A stretch of 6,956 bases of DNA from an uncultured Eubacterium sp. (GTDB taxonomy: Bacteria > Bacillota > Clostridia > Oscillospirales > Acutalibacteraceae), in NCBI GenBank assembly GCA_945980015.1, contig CAMFQI010000063.1, positions 1 to 6,956 of the forward strand, given 5' to 3'. Under the pieces are notes generated by a model. The model was given only the letters and a program-made list of their open reading frames with translations, was not told the origin of the DNA and made no database searches. Below, in pieces: positions 1 through 6,368 of the stretch. The first letter of the stretch is position 1. Every line of letters begins with the position of its first letter. The position numbers and the translations under genes are program-made.

Positions 1-44
1 CACCTAAGCCTTCGTCGGCAGCGTCAGATGTGTATAAGAGACAG
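1..44. other. Nextera i5-side sequencing adapter (artefact)
   Basis: This is synthetic library sequence, not genome. Positions 1-3 (CAC) match the end of the Illumina P5 primer. Positions 4-11 (CTAAGCCT) match a standard Nextera i5 index (S508/N508). Positions 12-25 are the Read-1 overhang TCGTCGGCAGCGTC, and 26-44 are the 19-base Tn5 mosaic end AGATGTGTATAAGAGACAG. The order primer, index, overhang, mosaic end is exactly that of the kit, so chance is excluded. Genomic sequence starts at about position 45. On the minus strand the adapter stays open for the GH2 reading frame until a TAG formed inside the index, so that stop codon is not biological. Confidence 0.98.
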
Positions 45-618
45 GTGTTATACGAACATAGGGAATATAATCAACGGGAGTGCTTTCAAGCCATACGCTC
101 TGCCATATTCCACTTTGAGCAGTATACCAAATGCCGCCCCTTTTCGTTCTTTGCTTGCCTCGTGAATAATGATTTTTTTCCGTAAGGTCACGCACGGTAA
201 CGTTCAGTATATTATGCTTTCCTACGTAGTCGGTAATTTCAAAGCTAAACGGAGTATAGCCTCCGTGGTGAGCACCTACGAAGGAGCCGTTAACATAAAC
301 CTTTGCGATTTGGTCAACTGCGCCGAAATTCAAAAACACCCTGCCTTTATTAAAGTCATCAGGTATTTCAAAATCTCTTTCGTAAATCAAATATTCTTCG
401 TCAGACAAAGTACGGTTAACCTTAGATAAAGGTGCTTCGGGAGAAAAAGGAACAACGATGGTTTGCGAAAAGCTTTCGGGAATTTCCTCACTTTCACAAA
501 ATTCGCATTTCCATATGCCGTTAAGACTTAGATAGCTATTCCTTTTGAACTGCGGTCTCGGATATTCGGCGAGCGGACAGTCCGTTTTCATAGCTTCACC
601 CCAAGGAGTAATAATCAT
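45..618 (-). CDS. GH2 glycoside hydrolase, N-terminal part only (3' cut by adapter)
   Basis: This is the N-terminal ~191 residues of a glycoside hydrolase family 2 enzyme (beta-galactosidase/beta-glucuronidase superfamily). The visible part is the jelly-roll sugar-binding domain: YPRPQFKR (19-26), LNGIW (32-36), VPFSPEAPLS (56-65), LNFGAVDQIAKVYVNG (96-111), HHGGYTPFSFEITDYV (117-132) and the GGIWYTAQSGIWQSVWLE block (161-178). The immunoglobulin-like and TIM-barrel domains with the catalytic glutamates would lie beyond the left end, so substrate cannot be assigned; family members are usually around 600 residues or more. No signal peptide is visible, so a cytoplasmic enzyme acting on imported sugars or glycosides is inferred. 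ATG at 618 is chosen because GGAGG lies 7 nt upstream; Met10 is a weaker alternative. The start overlaps the ABC gene stop by 4 nt (ATGA). The 13 residues predicted after Thr191 (PVSYTHLTLPTKA) come from adapter, as does the stop. Confidence 0.9.
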
Positions 619-2318
619 TGCTTTTCCTCCATAACAATTTTTCCGTCAACAATTTGAATATGCTTATTACAAATCTCAAGCGCCGCTTTTTTGTGCGACA
701 CAATAATACAGGTTTTATTTTTCATTTGGCGAAGATTTTTCAAAAATTGAAGCTCTGTTTCCTCGTCAAGTGCTGAGGTTGCCTCGTCAAGAAGCATAAT
801 AGGTGATTTTGACAAAATTGCACGAGCTATTGCAAGTCGCTGAAGCTGTCCCTCGGAAAGACCTATACCACGCTCCCCGATAACCGTTTCAAGTCCGTCG
901 GGAAGCTCGTCCAAAAATTTATCGGCACAAGCAATGTGAACAGCCTCGTCAATTTCATCTTCGGTTGCGTCGGAATTGATAAAGGTCAGATTTTCACGAA
1001 TAGTTCCGGAAAGCAGGAAATTGCCCTGAGGAACAAAGGTAAACAGTCTTCTCGTATGGCAGTCAACCTTTACATCACCCTCGCTTGTATTGAGCCAAAT
1101 TTCGCCGTCTTCAACATGAAATACGCCCAAAAGCAATTTCAAAAGCGTTGACTTTCCTATACCGGAAATACCCATAATAGCGACGAAATCGCCCTTATTT
1201 ACAGTCAGTGAGGTATTATCCAGAATAACATCTCTGTCATAACGGAAGGTGATATTATTAAATTCGATGGTTTGAAGCTTATCGTAGAAATAATCGACAT
1301 TAATATCGTACTCGTTTTCTTCAATTTCATCGGGGATATTGTCAAGCTCGATAATTCTTTCTGCCGAGGCAAGAACGGCAAAATACTTTGAAAGCATGCC
1401 GGAGAGTGCCGAGAACGGCTGCTGAATTTGGTTTACAAGCGTAAGCATTGCCGCAAGATCACCGAAGGGCATTCCGTTGAGCAGTCTATACGCACCGAAC
1501 GACAGAGCAAAAACATAGCCTAGATTAAAAACGGTTGATATACCTGCGTTAGCGCAAATACCGAAAAAGCGGCGTTTCATTTTTGCATTATAGTTTTCCT
1601 CCATAAGCACGCCTGCCTGATCGGAAACCTTATCCTCGCTTACAAAGGATTTGATGACAAGAAGAGAGGTCAATATTTCCTGAATAAAGGAACGAACCTT
1701 GCCCTCAGTCGCTTGAACATTTTTGTGTAATCTTTTCAAAACTCCTCTAAACACAACCGTAAAGAAGAATACAAGTATGCCGCCGACAAGAAATACTACG
1801 GCAAAAAGCTTATCTAGAATAATCAAATACACAAATGCCGTCACAAGCTTTACAATAAAGTACACAACATTCGGAATAATAGTTGTAAAGCCGTCGGAAA
1901 TAGTTGTAACATCGCTTGTCATACGGTTTTGAATTTCACCTGTATGATACTTTGTTACACCGGAATAATCCTTTCGCATAACGGTATTGAGAATATGTGC
2001 TCTAAGCGTAACCTCAATTCTTGCCTTACATCTTTCTGCAAAGCTCCTTGACAGAAGGTTTAGTATAAGCTGAAACATTATCAAAATGAGAAACGCAACA
2101 GTATTATAAATCACCTTTTCAAGCGAATGATCTTCGGACGCCGCATTGATAATACGTTTTGAAAAATCGGCATACATTACCGTCAAGACAGCGTTAATTG
2201 TATTTGCAACAATCAAAACAAGAACCTGCCAACGCTCCTTGTCGAACGTGCCAAGCATCCATTTTACCGTTTTCCAATCCGATTTTGAAATTCGTCTTCT
2301 TTCGTTTTGTGAACTCAC
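615..2318 (-). CDS. ABC exporter half-transporter (fused membrane and ATPase domains)
   Basis: A 567-residue type IV (ABC-B/MsbA-like) exporter with an N-terminal transmembrane domain and a C-terminal nucleotide-binding domain; it would work as a dimer in the cytoplasmic membrane. About six hydrophobic segments are visible, roughly at 31-50, 70-90, 148-168, 170-190, 255-280 and 287-315. The ATPase domain has A-loop Tyr360, Walker A GISGIGKST (383-391), Q-loop Gln431, signature LSEGQ (487-491), Walker B IMLLDE (507-512, catalytic Glu512), D-loop SALD and H-loop His542. The signature departs from LSGGQ by Glu at its third position. No N-terminal C39 peptidase domain is present, so it is not a self-cleaving bacteriocin exporter. 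The start is GTG at 2318, overlapping the S26 peptidase stop by 4 nt (GTGA), with AGAGGA upstream. Substrate is unknown; coupling to a signal-peptidase-like gene makes a peptide cargo plausible, but a lipid or drug cargo cannot be excluded. Confidence 0.93.
   Translation of the reverse strand: MSSQNERRRISKSDWKTVKWMLGTFDKERWQVLVLIVANTINAVLTVMYADFSKRIINAASEDHSLEKVIYNTVAFLILIMFQLILNLLSRSFAERCKARIEVTLRAHILNTVMRKDYSGVTKYHTGEIQNRMTSDVTTISDGFTTIIPNVVYFIVKLVTAFVYLIILDKLFAVVFLVGGILVFFFTVVFRGVLKRLHKNVQATEGKVRSFIQEILTSLLVIKSFVSEDKVSDQAGVLMEENYNAKMKRRFFGICANAGISTVFNLGYVFALSFGAYRLLNGMPFGDLAAMLTLVNQIQQPFSALSGMLSKYFAVLASAERIIELDNIPDEIEENEYDINVDYFYDKLQTIEFNNITFRYDRDVILDNTSLTVNKGDFVAIMGISGIGKSTLLKLLLGVFHVEDGEIWLNTSEGDVKVDCHTRRLFTFVPQGNFLLSGTIRENLTFINSDATEDEIDEAVHIACADKFLDELPDGLETVIGERGIGLSEGQLQRLAIARAILSKSPIMLLDEATSALDEETELQFLKNLRQMKNKTCIIVSHKKAALEICNKHIQIVDGKIVMEEKQ
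626..630 (-). promoter_or_regulatory. Ribosome binding site of the GH2 gene
   Basis: GGAGG on the minus strand lies 7 nt before the ATG at 618. It sits inside the last codons of the upstream ABC gene, which read ATG GAG GAA AAG CAA TGA. The site decides the GH2 start, and together with the ATGA overlap it suggests translational coupling to the transporter gene. Confidence 0.8.
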
Positions 2319-2773
2319 TTTTTTATCCTCTTTAATATATGATTTTCAAGCCAAGTAAAGCACCTGTTGATAAATATGGTTAAGGGGCGAATGGGCATTA
2401 AAGCAACCCACACCCTTGAATACAGTCGATAAAGCTTATTGTTATCGCAGTCAATATAGCGTTTACCCTTTTTGTAGTAGCCTATAAGCCTACCGCATAT
2501 CATATCGTCGGTTACATATTCACGCATTTTTAGGTTATCACCTACGATTATGTAATGGTCGGGATGAACCTCAACAACACGGTGCATTACGTACTTTCCC
2601 GTTTTAAGCTGATAAACGGCAACGTCGTATTTCTTTAAGCGTTCTGTATTTTTTACTACAATTATGTTATCCCTTTGCTGATGAATCATAGGTCGCATAG
2701 ACGTACCCATTGTTAGTCCGGTATACTTGCCTGTTTTTTCAAGACATTCTCTTATTGATGTAAATTCTTCCAT
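2315..2773 (-). CDS. S24/S26-family, signal-peptidase-like protease
   Basis: A 152-residue protein with the boxes of signal peptidase I/LexA-like (S24/S26) serine peptidases. The nucleophile is Ser25 in GTSMRPMI (23-30). Box C is KKYDVAVYQ (47-55), box D is YVMHRVVEV (61-69), and YIIVGDN (74-80) follows. In box D the usual bacterial general-base lysine is replaced by His64, followed by Arg. This resembles the ER/SipW-type Ser-His enzymes, with Asp79 in the GDN motif as a possible third member. Unlike LepB there is no N-terminal membrane anchor, and the 22 residues before the active site are hydrophilic. One weakly hydrophobic, positively charged stretch near the C-terminus (about 118-136) might touch the membrane. 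There is no DNA-binding domain, so it is not a LexA-type repressor. It starts 9 nt after ispF and overlaps the ABC gene by 4 nt. The inferred role is cleavage of a peptide handled by that exporter; the actual substrate is unknown. Confidence 0.82.
   Translation of the reverse strand: MEEFTSIRECLEKTGKYTGLTMGTSMRPMIHQQRDNIIVVKNTERLKKYDVAVYQLKTGKYVMHRVVEVHPDHYIIVGDNLKMREYVTDDMICGRLIGYYKKGKRYIDCDNNKLYRLYSRVWVALMPIRPLTIFINRCFTWLENHILKRIKK
2326..2331 (-). promoter_or_regulatory. Ribosome binding site supporting a GTG start of the ABC gene
   Basis: AGAGGA on the minus strand lies 7 nt before the GTG at 2318, inside the codons for the last residues of the S26 peptidase gene (Lys-Arg-Ile-Lys-Lys-stop). 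It supports GTG initiation and coupled translation of the two genes. Confidence 0.7.
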
Positions 2774-2778
2774 ATGCT

Positions 2779-2784
2779 CACCCT
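2779..2784 (-). promoter_or_regulatory. Ribosome binding site of the S26 peptidase gene
   Basis: AGGGTG on the minus strand, 5 nt before the ATG at 2773, overlaps the TAG stop codon of ispF. It is weaker than the GGAGG sites elsewhere in the window. The intergenic space of 9 nt leaves no room for a promoter or terminator, so the gene must be read through from ispF or from a promoter lying inside upstream coding sequence. Confidence 0.55.
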
Positions 2785-3256
2785 ATTTTCTGTTAACCAA
2801 AGCAACGGCATGGGCAGATATGCCCTCCTGTCTGCCTGTAAAACCAAGATGCTCCTCGGTAGTCGCCTTTACGCTTACGCAGTCAATATCAACCGAGCAC
2901 GCCGAGGCAATATTTTTTCTCATATCAAGAATATAATCCTTCATTTTCGGCTTTTGAGCAATAATCGTTGAGTCGATGTTTTCAATAAAATATCCTGCGT
3001 TATTTAATCTCTCAACAACTGCTTTGAGCAGCTCAAGGGAATCTGCGCCCTTCCATTTTTCATCGGTATCGGGAAACATTGCGCCGATATCACCCATTGC
3101 GCAAGCTCCCAAAAGTGCGTCGCTTATTGCGTGAAGCAAAACGTCTGCGTCGCTGTGTCCCAAAAGTCCAAGCTTATGCGGAATTTCAACACCGCCGATA
3201 ATCAGCTTTCTTCCCTCAACCAGCTTATGAACATCATACCCGTGACCTATTCTCAT
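2783..3256 (-). CDS. ispF: 2-C-methyl-D-erythritol 2,4-cyclodiphosphate synthase
   Basis: IspF converts CDP-methylerythritol 2-phosphate to methylerythritol 2,4-cyclodiphosphate with release of CMP, a step of the non-mevalonate (MEP) isoprenoid pathway in the cytoplasm; the family is trimeric. The 157-residue length is typical. The metal ligands are present at the family positions: Asp8 and His10 in GYDVH, and His42 in the [17 protein letters not shown] block (34-50), which also holds conserved His34. The C-terminal signature [16 protein letters not shown] is intact. The ATG at 3256 overlaps the ispD TGA by 4 nt and has GAGGG upstream. Sitting directly after ispD is the common arrangement; in some bacteria the two genes are fused, but here they are separate. 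Confidence 0.97.
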   Translation of the reverse strand: MRIGHGYDVHKLVEGRKLIIGGVEIPHKLGLLGHSDADVLLHAISDALLGACAMGDIGAMFPDTDEKWKGADSLELLKAVVERLNNAGYFIENIDSTIIAQKPKMKDYILDMRKNIASACSVDIDCVSVKATTEEHLGFTGRQEGISAHAVALVNRK

Positions 3257-3930
3257 AATAAACCCTCGTTTTTCAGTAAATTTTCGGCAAGTGCAATATC
3301 ATCTGGAGTAGTGATTTTTATATTTGAATAGCTTCCCTCAACCATTTTCACCTTACCGCCGCAAAGCTCGACAAGCTGACAGTCGTCTGTAAAATCCAGT
3401 CCCTGCTCATCAGCCTTTTGCATTGCGTTTTTGTATAAATCAAAATCGAATATCTGCGGAGTTTGTACCGCAAAAAGCGTTGACCTGTCGGGTGTCGACT
3501 CGACAAAGCCCTGCTTATCAACAATTTTTATCGTATCCTTGACATAAACGCCGACTGCAGCCGCTGAAAATTCCTCGGCGGCACGAATTGTTTTTTCTAT
3601 ATCCTCGCATTTTATGAGCGGTCTTGCGCCGTCGTGAATAATAATCAGGTGGGCATCGTCAACGGTTTCAACGGCGTTTTTTACGCTTTGCTGACGTGTT
3701 GTACCGCCTATAACAAACGAGATTCGCTCGTCAGTCAAAAGCTCGGAATATATTTCAACATCCCTTTCTCTTGCAACAACGATTATTTCGTCTATATCGC
3801 TGACGGACAAAAACGCCTCAACGCTTCTTTCGATAACGGTTTTTGAGCCGATTTCCAAAAGCAGCTTACTTTTTTCGGATTTCATTCTCGTGCCGTTTCC
3901 CGCACCGAGAATAATTGCAACATTACTCAA
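3253..3930 (-). CDS. ispD: 2-C-methyl-D-erythritol 4-phosphate cytidylyltransferase
   Basis: IspD joins CTP and methylerythritol 4-phosphate to give CDP-methylerythritol and pyrophosphate, two steps before IspF in the MEP pathway (IspE, the kinase between them, is not in the window). The 225 residues form one nucleotidyltransferase fold. Visible motifs are GAGNGTRM (9-16), SKLLLEIG (21-28), GGTTRQQSV (75-83), HDGARP (99-104), VKDTIK (130-135), TPQIF (157-161), TDD (181-183) and NIKITTPDD (203-211). Arg15, Lys22, Arg149 and Lys205 appear to match the catalytic and binding residues known from E. coli IspD (Arg20, Lys27, Arg157, Lys213). The chosen start is TTG at 3930: the protein there begins directly with the first beta strand, and a GGAGGT lies 8 nt upstream. 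The gene overlaps the NFACT gene by 8 nt and ispF by 4 nt. Confidence 0.96.
   Translation of the reverse strand: MSNVAIILGAGNGTRMKSEKSKLLLEIGSKTVIERSVEAFLSVSDIDEIIVVARERDVEIYSELLTDERISFVIGGTTRQQSVKNAVETVDDAHLIIIHDGARPLIKCEDIEKTIRAAEEFSAAAVGVYVKDTIKIVDKQGFVESTPDRSTLFAVQTPQIFDFDLYKNAMQKADEQGLDFTDDCQLVELCGGKVKMVEGSYSNIKITTPDDIALAENLLKNEGLL
3263..3267 (-). promoter_or_regulatory. Ribosome binding site of ispF
   Basis: GAGGG on the minus strand lies 6 nt before the ATG at 3256, within the last codons of ispD (Asn-Glu-Gly-Leu-Leu-stop). With the ATGA overlap it indicates coupled synthesis of the two pathway enzymes. Confidence 0.7.
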
Positions 3931-5605
3931 CTTCTTTTACCTCCGAAAGTTCTTCATCATTTGGAGTAACATATTCCGTATTATAATGGTCATAAATCAC
4001 CATTCCCGGCTTTGCTCCGTTTGGCTTATGAACGTTTTTTACTATCGTATAATCGACCGCAACATTTGACGAGGCGCTCGCCTTTGAATTTTGGGTGGCA
4101 AGCATTGCAGCTTGCCGAATAACCTTATCTGTAAAGGGTTTGTCCTTTACAGACTCAACGATAACATGGGAGCCGGGAGTGTCCTTTGTGTGAAACCATA
4201 AATCATAATTTTTTGCAGTCTTTAGGGTGAGCAAATCATTTTGAACATTATTCCTTCCGACGTAAATAACAAAGCCCTCGTCGGTGATATATTTTTTTGG
4301 CTTAAGCTTTTGCTGATTCTTATTTTTCTGAGAGGATTTTGAAAGAAAGCCGCTTATACTCAGCTCATTGCGAATAGCAGAAATTTCTAAATGAGTATTG
4401 GCTCTTGTAAGCTCGTCAATAACGGTGTCAAGATAGCTCGCCTCATCATTTGCCTGCTTAATAAATTCTCTCAGCTTCTGCTCGGCAACCTGCTTTTTTC
4501 TGTATTCCTTATAGTATTTTTGGGCATTTTGGGACGGCGTAAGCGTCGGGTCGGCAGGTATGCGAACGATATTATTGTTGTCGTAAAAATTTTCTAAATC
4601 GTAAAACAGCGAGCCTTTTTCAAGCAAATAAAGGTTTGCATTTATTAAGTCGCCGTAAATTTTCAGCCTTTGCATATCGGCACATTCATCAAGCTCTCTT
4701 TGGCGATTGAGAGACTTTCTTATTGCTCTTTCCCTGAGCGTTTGAAGATGATGAAACAGGTCATTTGACATTTGCTTTATGCGTTCAAGTCTTACCTGCT
4801 CAAAATAAAAGTAGTCGATAAGCTCACAAAAGGTATCAAAGGTTTTATATGTGCAAAGCTCTCCGAACTGCTTTGGTAAGAAAAATGTAAAGTCCTTCGG
4901 CTTGTCAAGAATTACAGCGGTCGGCTGAGGATTTGAAATATAATTCTTCAATCCCGACAAACTTAAATCGAAATCAATTTCATTTGCGACAATCGGAGAA
5001 ATGCCCTGAATAACCTTTCCTGCGGCTTTTCCTCTCGTTGTATTCAGCTCTTTCATTTTTGATTCAATTTCGGGGATTGAGCGTTGCAAAATATTGAGCT
5101 TGTCCTGTTTAGGCGGAGCACAATATTTCACTCCGGGCAGTATTTCACGCACGGAGGATTTCGTTTCGTCAATTCGTTTTACGCACTCAACAATTCTGTT
5201 TTCGCTATTGACGAGAATTATGTTGCTGTACTTTCCCATAATCTCGATAATCAAGCGATATTCAACAGGGTCGCCCAAATCATCCCTTGCGTCAAAAACG
5301 AGAGTAAGTATTCTTTCAAAGCCGTCTTGGATAAGTGCCGTCAGCCTTGCACCGCAAAGCAGCTTACGAAGAAGCATTGTAAGCATCGGGGGCTTTTTCG
5401 GATTTTCGATATATTGGTTGGTAAGCTGAATTCTTGCACTGTCTGCCCTTGCCGACAAAAGCAGCTTTTCTACTCCGTCCAAGGTACGAAAGGTAAATAG
5501 TATTTCCTCCTTTGACGGCTGATAAATCTTATCTACTCTGCTGCCGAGAATTTTATTTTCTATTTCGTTTTTAGTAAGATAAAGAAATATTCCGTCAAAC
5601 GCCAT
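3923..5605 (-). CDS. rqcH: NFACT-family ribosome quality control protein RqcH (FbpA/Rqc2 homologue)
   Basis: RqcH binds stalled 50S subunits carrying peptidyl-tRNA and recruits tRNA-Ala to add alanine tails that mark the chain for degradation. Older annotation calls the family fibronectin-binding protein. At 560 residues it is full length (B. subtilis about 570). Domains in order are: NFACT-N (about 1-170, starting MAFDGI, with EIMGKYSNIILVN at 121-133); helix-hairpin-helix region (about 185-235, GISPIVANEI at 201-210); two helical coiled-coil arms (about 262-320 and 362-418) joined by a short linker domain; and NFACT-R (about 440-548, with VGRNNVQNDLLTL, WFHTKDTPGSHVIV and GMVIYDHYNTEYVTP). 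The position equivalent to the D97/R98 pair needed for tailing in B. subtilis reads Glu97-Arg98. The ATG at 5605 lies 16 nt after the Nif3 stop and has no strong ribosome binding site (AAAGTG at best). The 3' end overlaps ispD by 8 nt. Confidence 0.95.
   Translation of the reverse strand: MAFDGIFLYLTKNEIENKILGSRVDKIYQPSKEEILFTFRTLDGVEKLLLSARADSARIQLTNQYIENPKKPPMLTMLLRKLLCGARLTALIQDGFERILTLVFDARDDLGDPVEYRLIIEIMGKYSNIILVNSENRIVECVKRIDETKSSVREILPGVKYCAPPKQDKLNILQRSIPEIESKMKELNTTRGKAAGKVIQGISPIVANEIDFDLSLSGLKNYISNPQPTAVILDKPKDFTFFLPKQFGELCTYKTFDTFCELIDYFYFEQVRLERIKQMSNDLFHHLQTLRERAIRKSLNRQRELDECADMQRLKIYGDLINANLYLLEKGSLFYDLENFYDNNNIVRIPADPTLTPSQNAQKYYKEYRKKQVAEQKLREFIKQANDEASYLDTVIDELTRANTHLEISAIRNELSISGFLSKSSQKNKNQQKLKPKKYITDEGFVIYVGRNNVQNDLLTLKTAKNYDLWFHTKDTPGSHVIVESVKDKPFTDKVIRQAAMLATQNSKASASSNVAVDYTIVKNVHKPNGAKPGMVIYDHYNTEYVTPNDEELSEVKEVE
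3939..3944 (-). promoter_or_regulatory. Ribosome binding site defining a TTG start of ispD
   Basis: A near-perfect Shine-Dalgarno GGAGGT on the minus strand lies 8 nt before the TTG at 3930, inside the final codons of the NFACT gene. No in-frame ATG or GTG gives a sensible N-terminus, so this site fixes the unusual start. Confidence 0.8.
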
Positions 5606-5621
5606 AAGCTAACACTTTCTA

Positions 5622-6368
5622 TCATATTGTTTTTACTGCATTTTCCTGCTCGGACAGTACAAATTCGACGTCCGAAAACATCTTCGACAACGCATCATAA
5701 AGCGACAAAAACGGCTTATTTTCCGTTTCAAAATGGCCTGCGCTGATTACGGCATATCCGAGCTCGCCGGCATCAAGCATATCGTGATATTTCAAGTCGC
5801 CGGTGACAAAGCAATCACTGTTTTCACACGCTTCAAACATAAATTCGCCACAGGCACCGCCACCGACTGCAACCTTTTTTATCAGCCTATCGGTATCGGT
5901 ATACCGTATACCGTTGCAATCAAGACGCTCGCTTACATACTGTGCAAAATCGTCAATACTCATAGGATAATCAAGTTCACCGACGGCAACAAATCCGTTT
6001 TCAAGAAAGCTTACATTATCAAGACCGAGCATTTCGGCTAATTTTGTATTTATACCACAGGGCGCTTTGTCAAAATTAGTATGTGCACTGATACAGGCAA
6101 TATCGTGATTAACGAGAGTATATACGACGCTTCCTTTTTTTATTTCGGATAAAGCGGAAAAGATTACAGGGTGATGTGAAATAATCAAATCGGCACCTAT
6201 ACCTGCGGCAAGCTCGCTAACCTTTTTTGTTACGTCAAGGGTAATAACGGCTTTTTTTACAGGCTTTCTGTATTCACCGAGCAAAAAGCCGCTGTTGTCC
6301 CATTCCTCCTGTGTATCAAAGGGGGCTATTGAATTAATGTAGTCATAAATGTTTTTTACGGTAGTCAT
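5622..6368 (-). CDS. Nif3-like dinuclear metal-centre protein (YqfO/YbgI family, short form)
   Basis: A 248-residue member of the widely conserved Nif3/YbgI family, whose hexamers or toroids bind two metal ions per subunit. The precise reaction is unsettled; some members are annotated GTP cyclohydrolase I type 2-like, and this should not be taken as proven. Motifs are EEWDNSGFLLG (21-31), ISHHPVIF (63-70), ISAHTNFD (93-100), TGDLKYHDM (189-197) and GHFETE (211-216). The likely metal ligands are His65, His66, Asp100, His212 and Glu216. The length matches the short YbgI type, so it lacks the PII/CutA-like insertion of B. subtilis YqfO (about 370 residues). The ATG at 6368 overlaps the trmK stop by 4 nt and has AGAAGGA upstream. 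The trmK-nif3 order is a standard Firmicute arrangement. The gene ends in tandem stops (TGA TAG). Confidence 0.94.
   Translation of the reverse strand: MTTVKNIYDYINSIAPFDTQEEWDNSGFLLGEYRKPVKKAVITLDVTKKVSELAAGIGADLIISHHPVIFSALSEIKKGSVVYTLVNHDIACISAHTNFDKAPCGINTKLAEMLGLDNVSFLENGFVAVGELDYPMSIDDFAQYVSERLDCNGIRYTDTDRLIKKVAVGGGACGEFMFEACENSDCFVTGDLKYHDMLDAGELGYAVISAGHFETENKPFLSLYDALSKMFSDVEFVLSEQENAVKTI

Noticed and set aside
4..618. GH2 gene as a natural truncated pseudogene or stand-alone carbohydrate-binding protein
   Set aside because: The stop codon and last 13 residues lie in adapter; the genomic part is an undisturbed open frame up to the cut.
615..2318. C39-type bacteriocin exporter
   Set aside because: The N-terminus before the first membrane segment is only about 30 residues and has no Cys-His peptidase domain.
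2315..2773. LexA/CI-like S24 repressor
   Set aside because: There is no helix-turn-helix domain: the active-site serine lies only 25 residues from the N-terminus, and box D has His-Arg as in SipW-type signal peptidases.
5084..5500. Plus-strand open frame of 138 residues, and similar plus-strand frames elsewhere
   Set aside because: They lie wholly or almost wholly opposite strongly conserved minus-strand genes, show no recognisable motifs and have no separate promoter space.
3923..5605. Surface fibronectin-binding adhesin
   Set aside because: There is no signal peptide or cell-wall anchor, and the NFACT-N, coiled-coil and NFACT-R layout is that of RqcH/Rqc2 ribosome quality control proteins.
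5606..5621. Possible promoter or terminator between the Nif3-like gene and rqcH
   Set aside because: The gap is only 16 nt, with no hairpin followed by a T-run and no -35/-10 pair.
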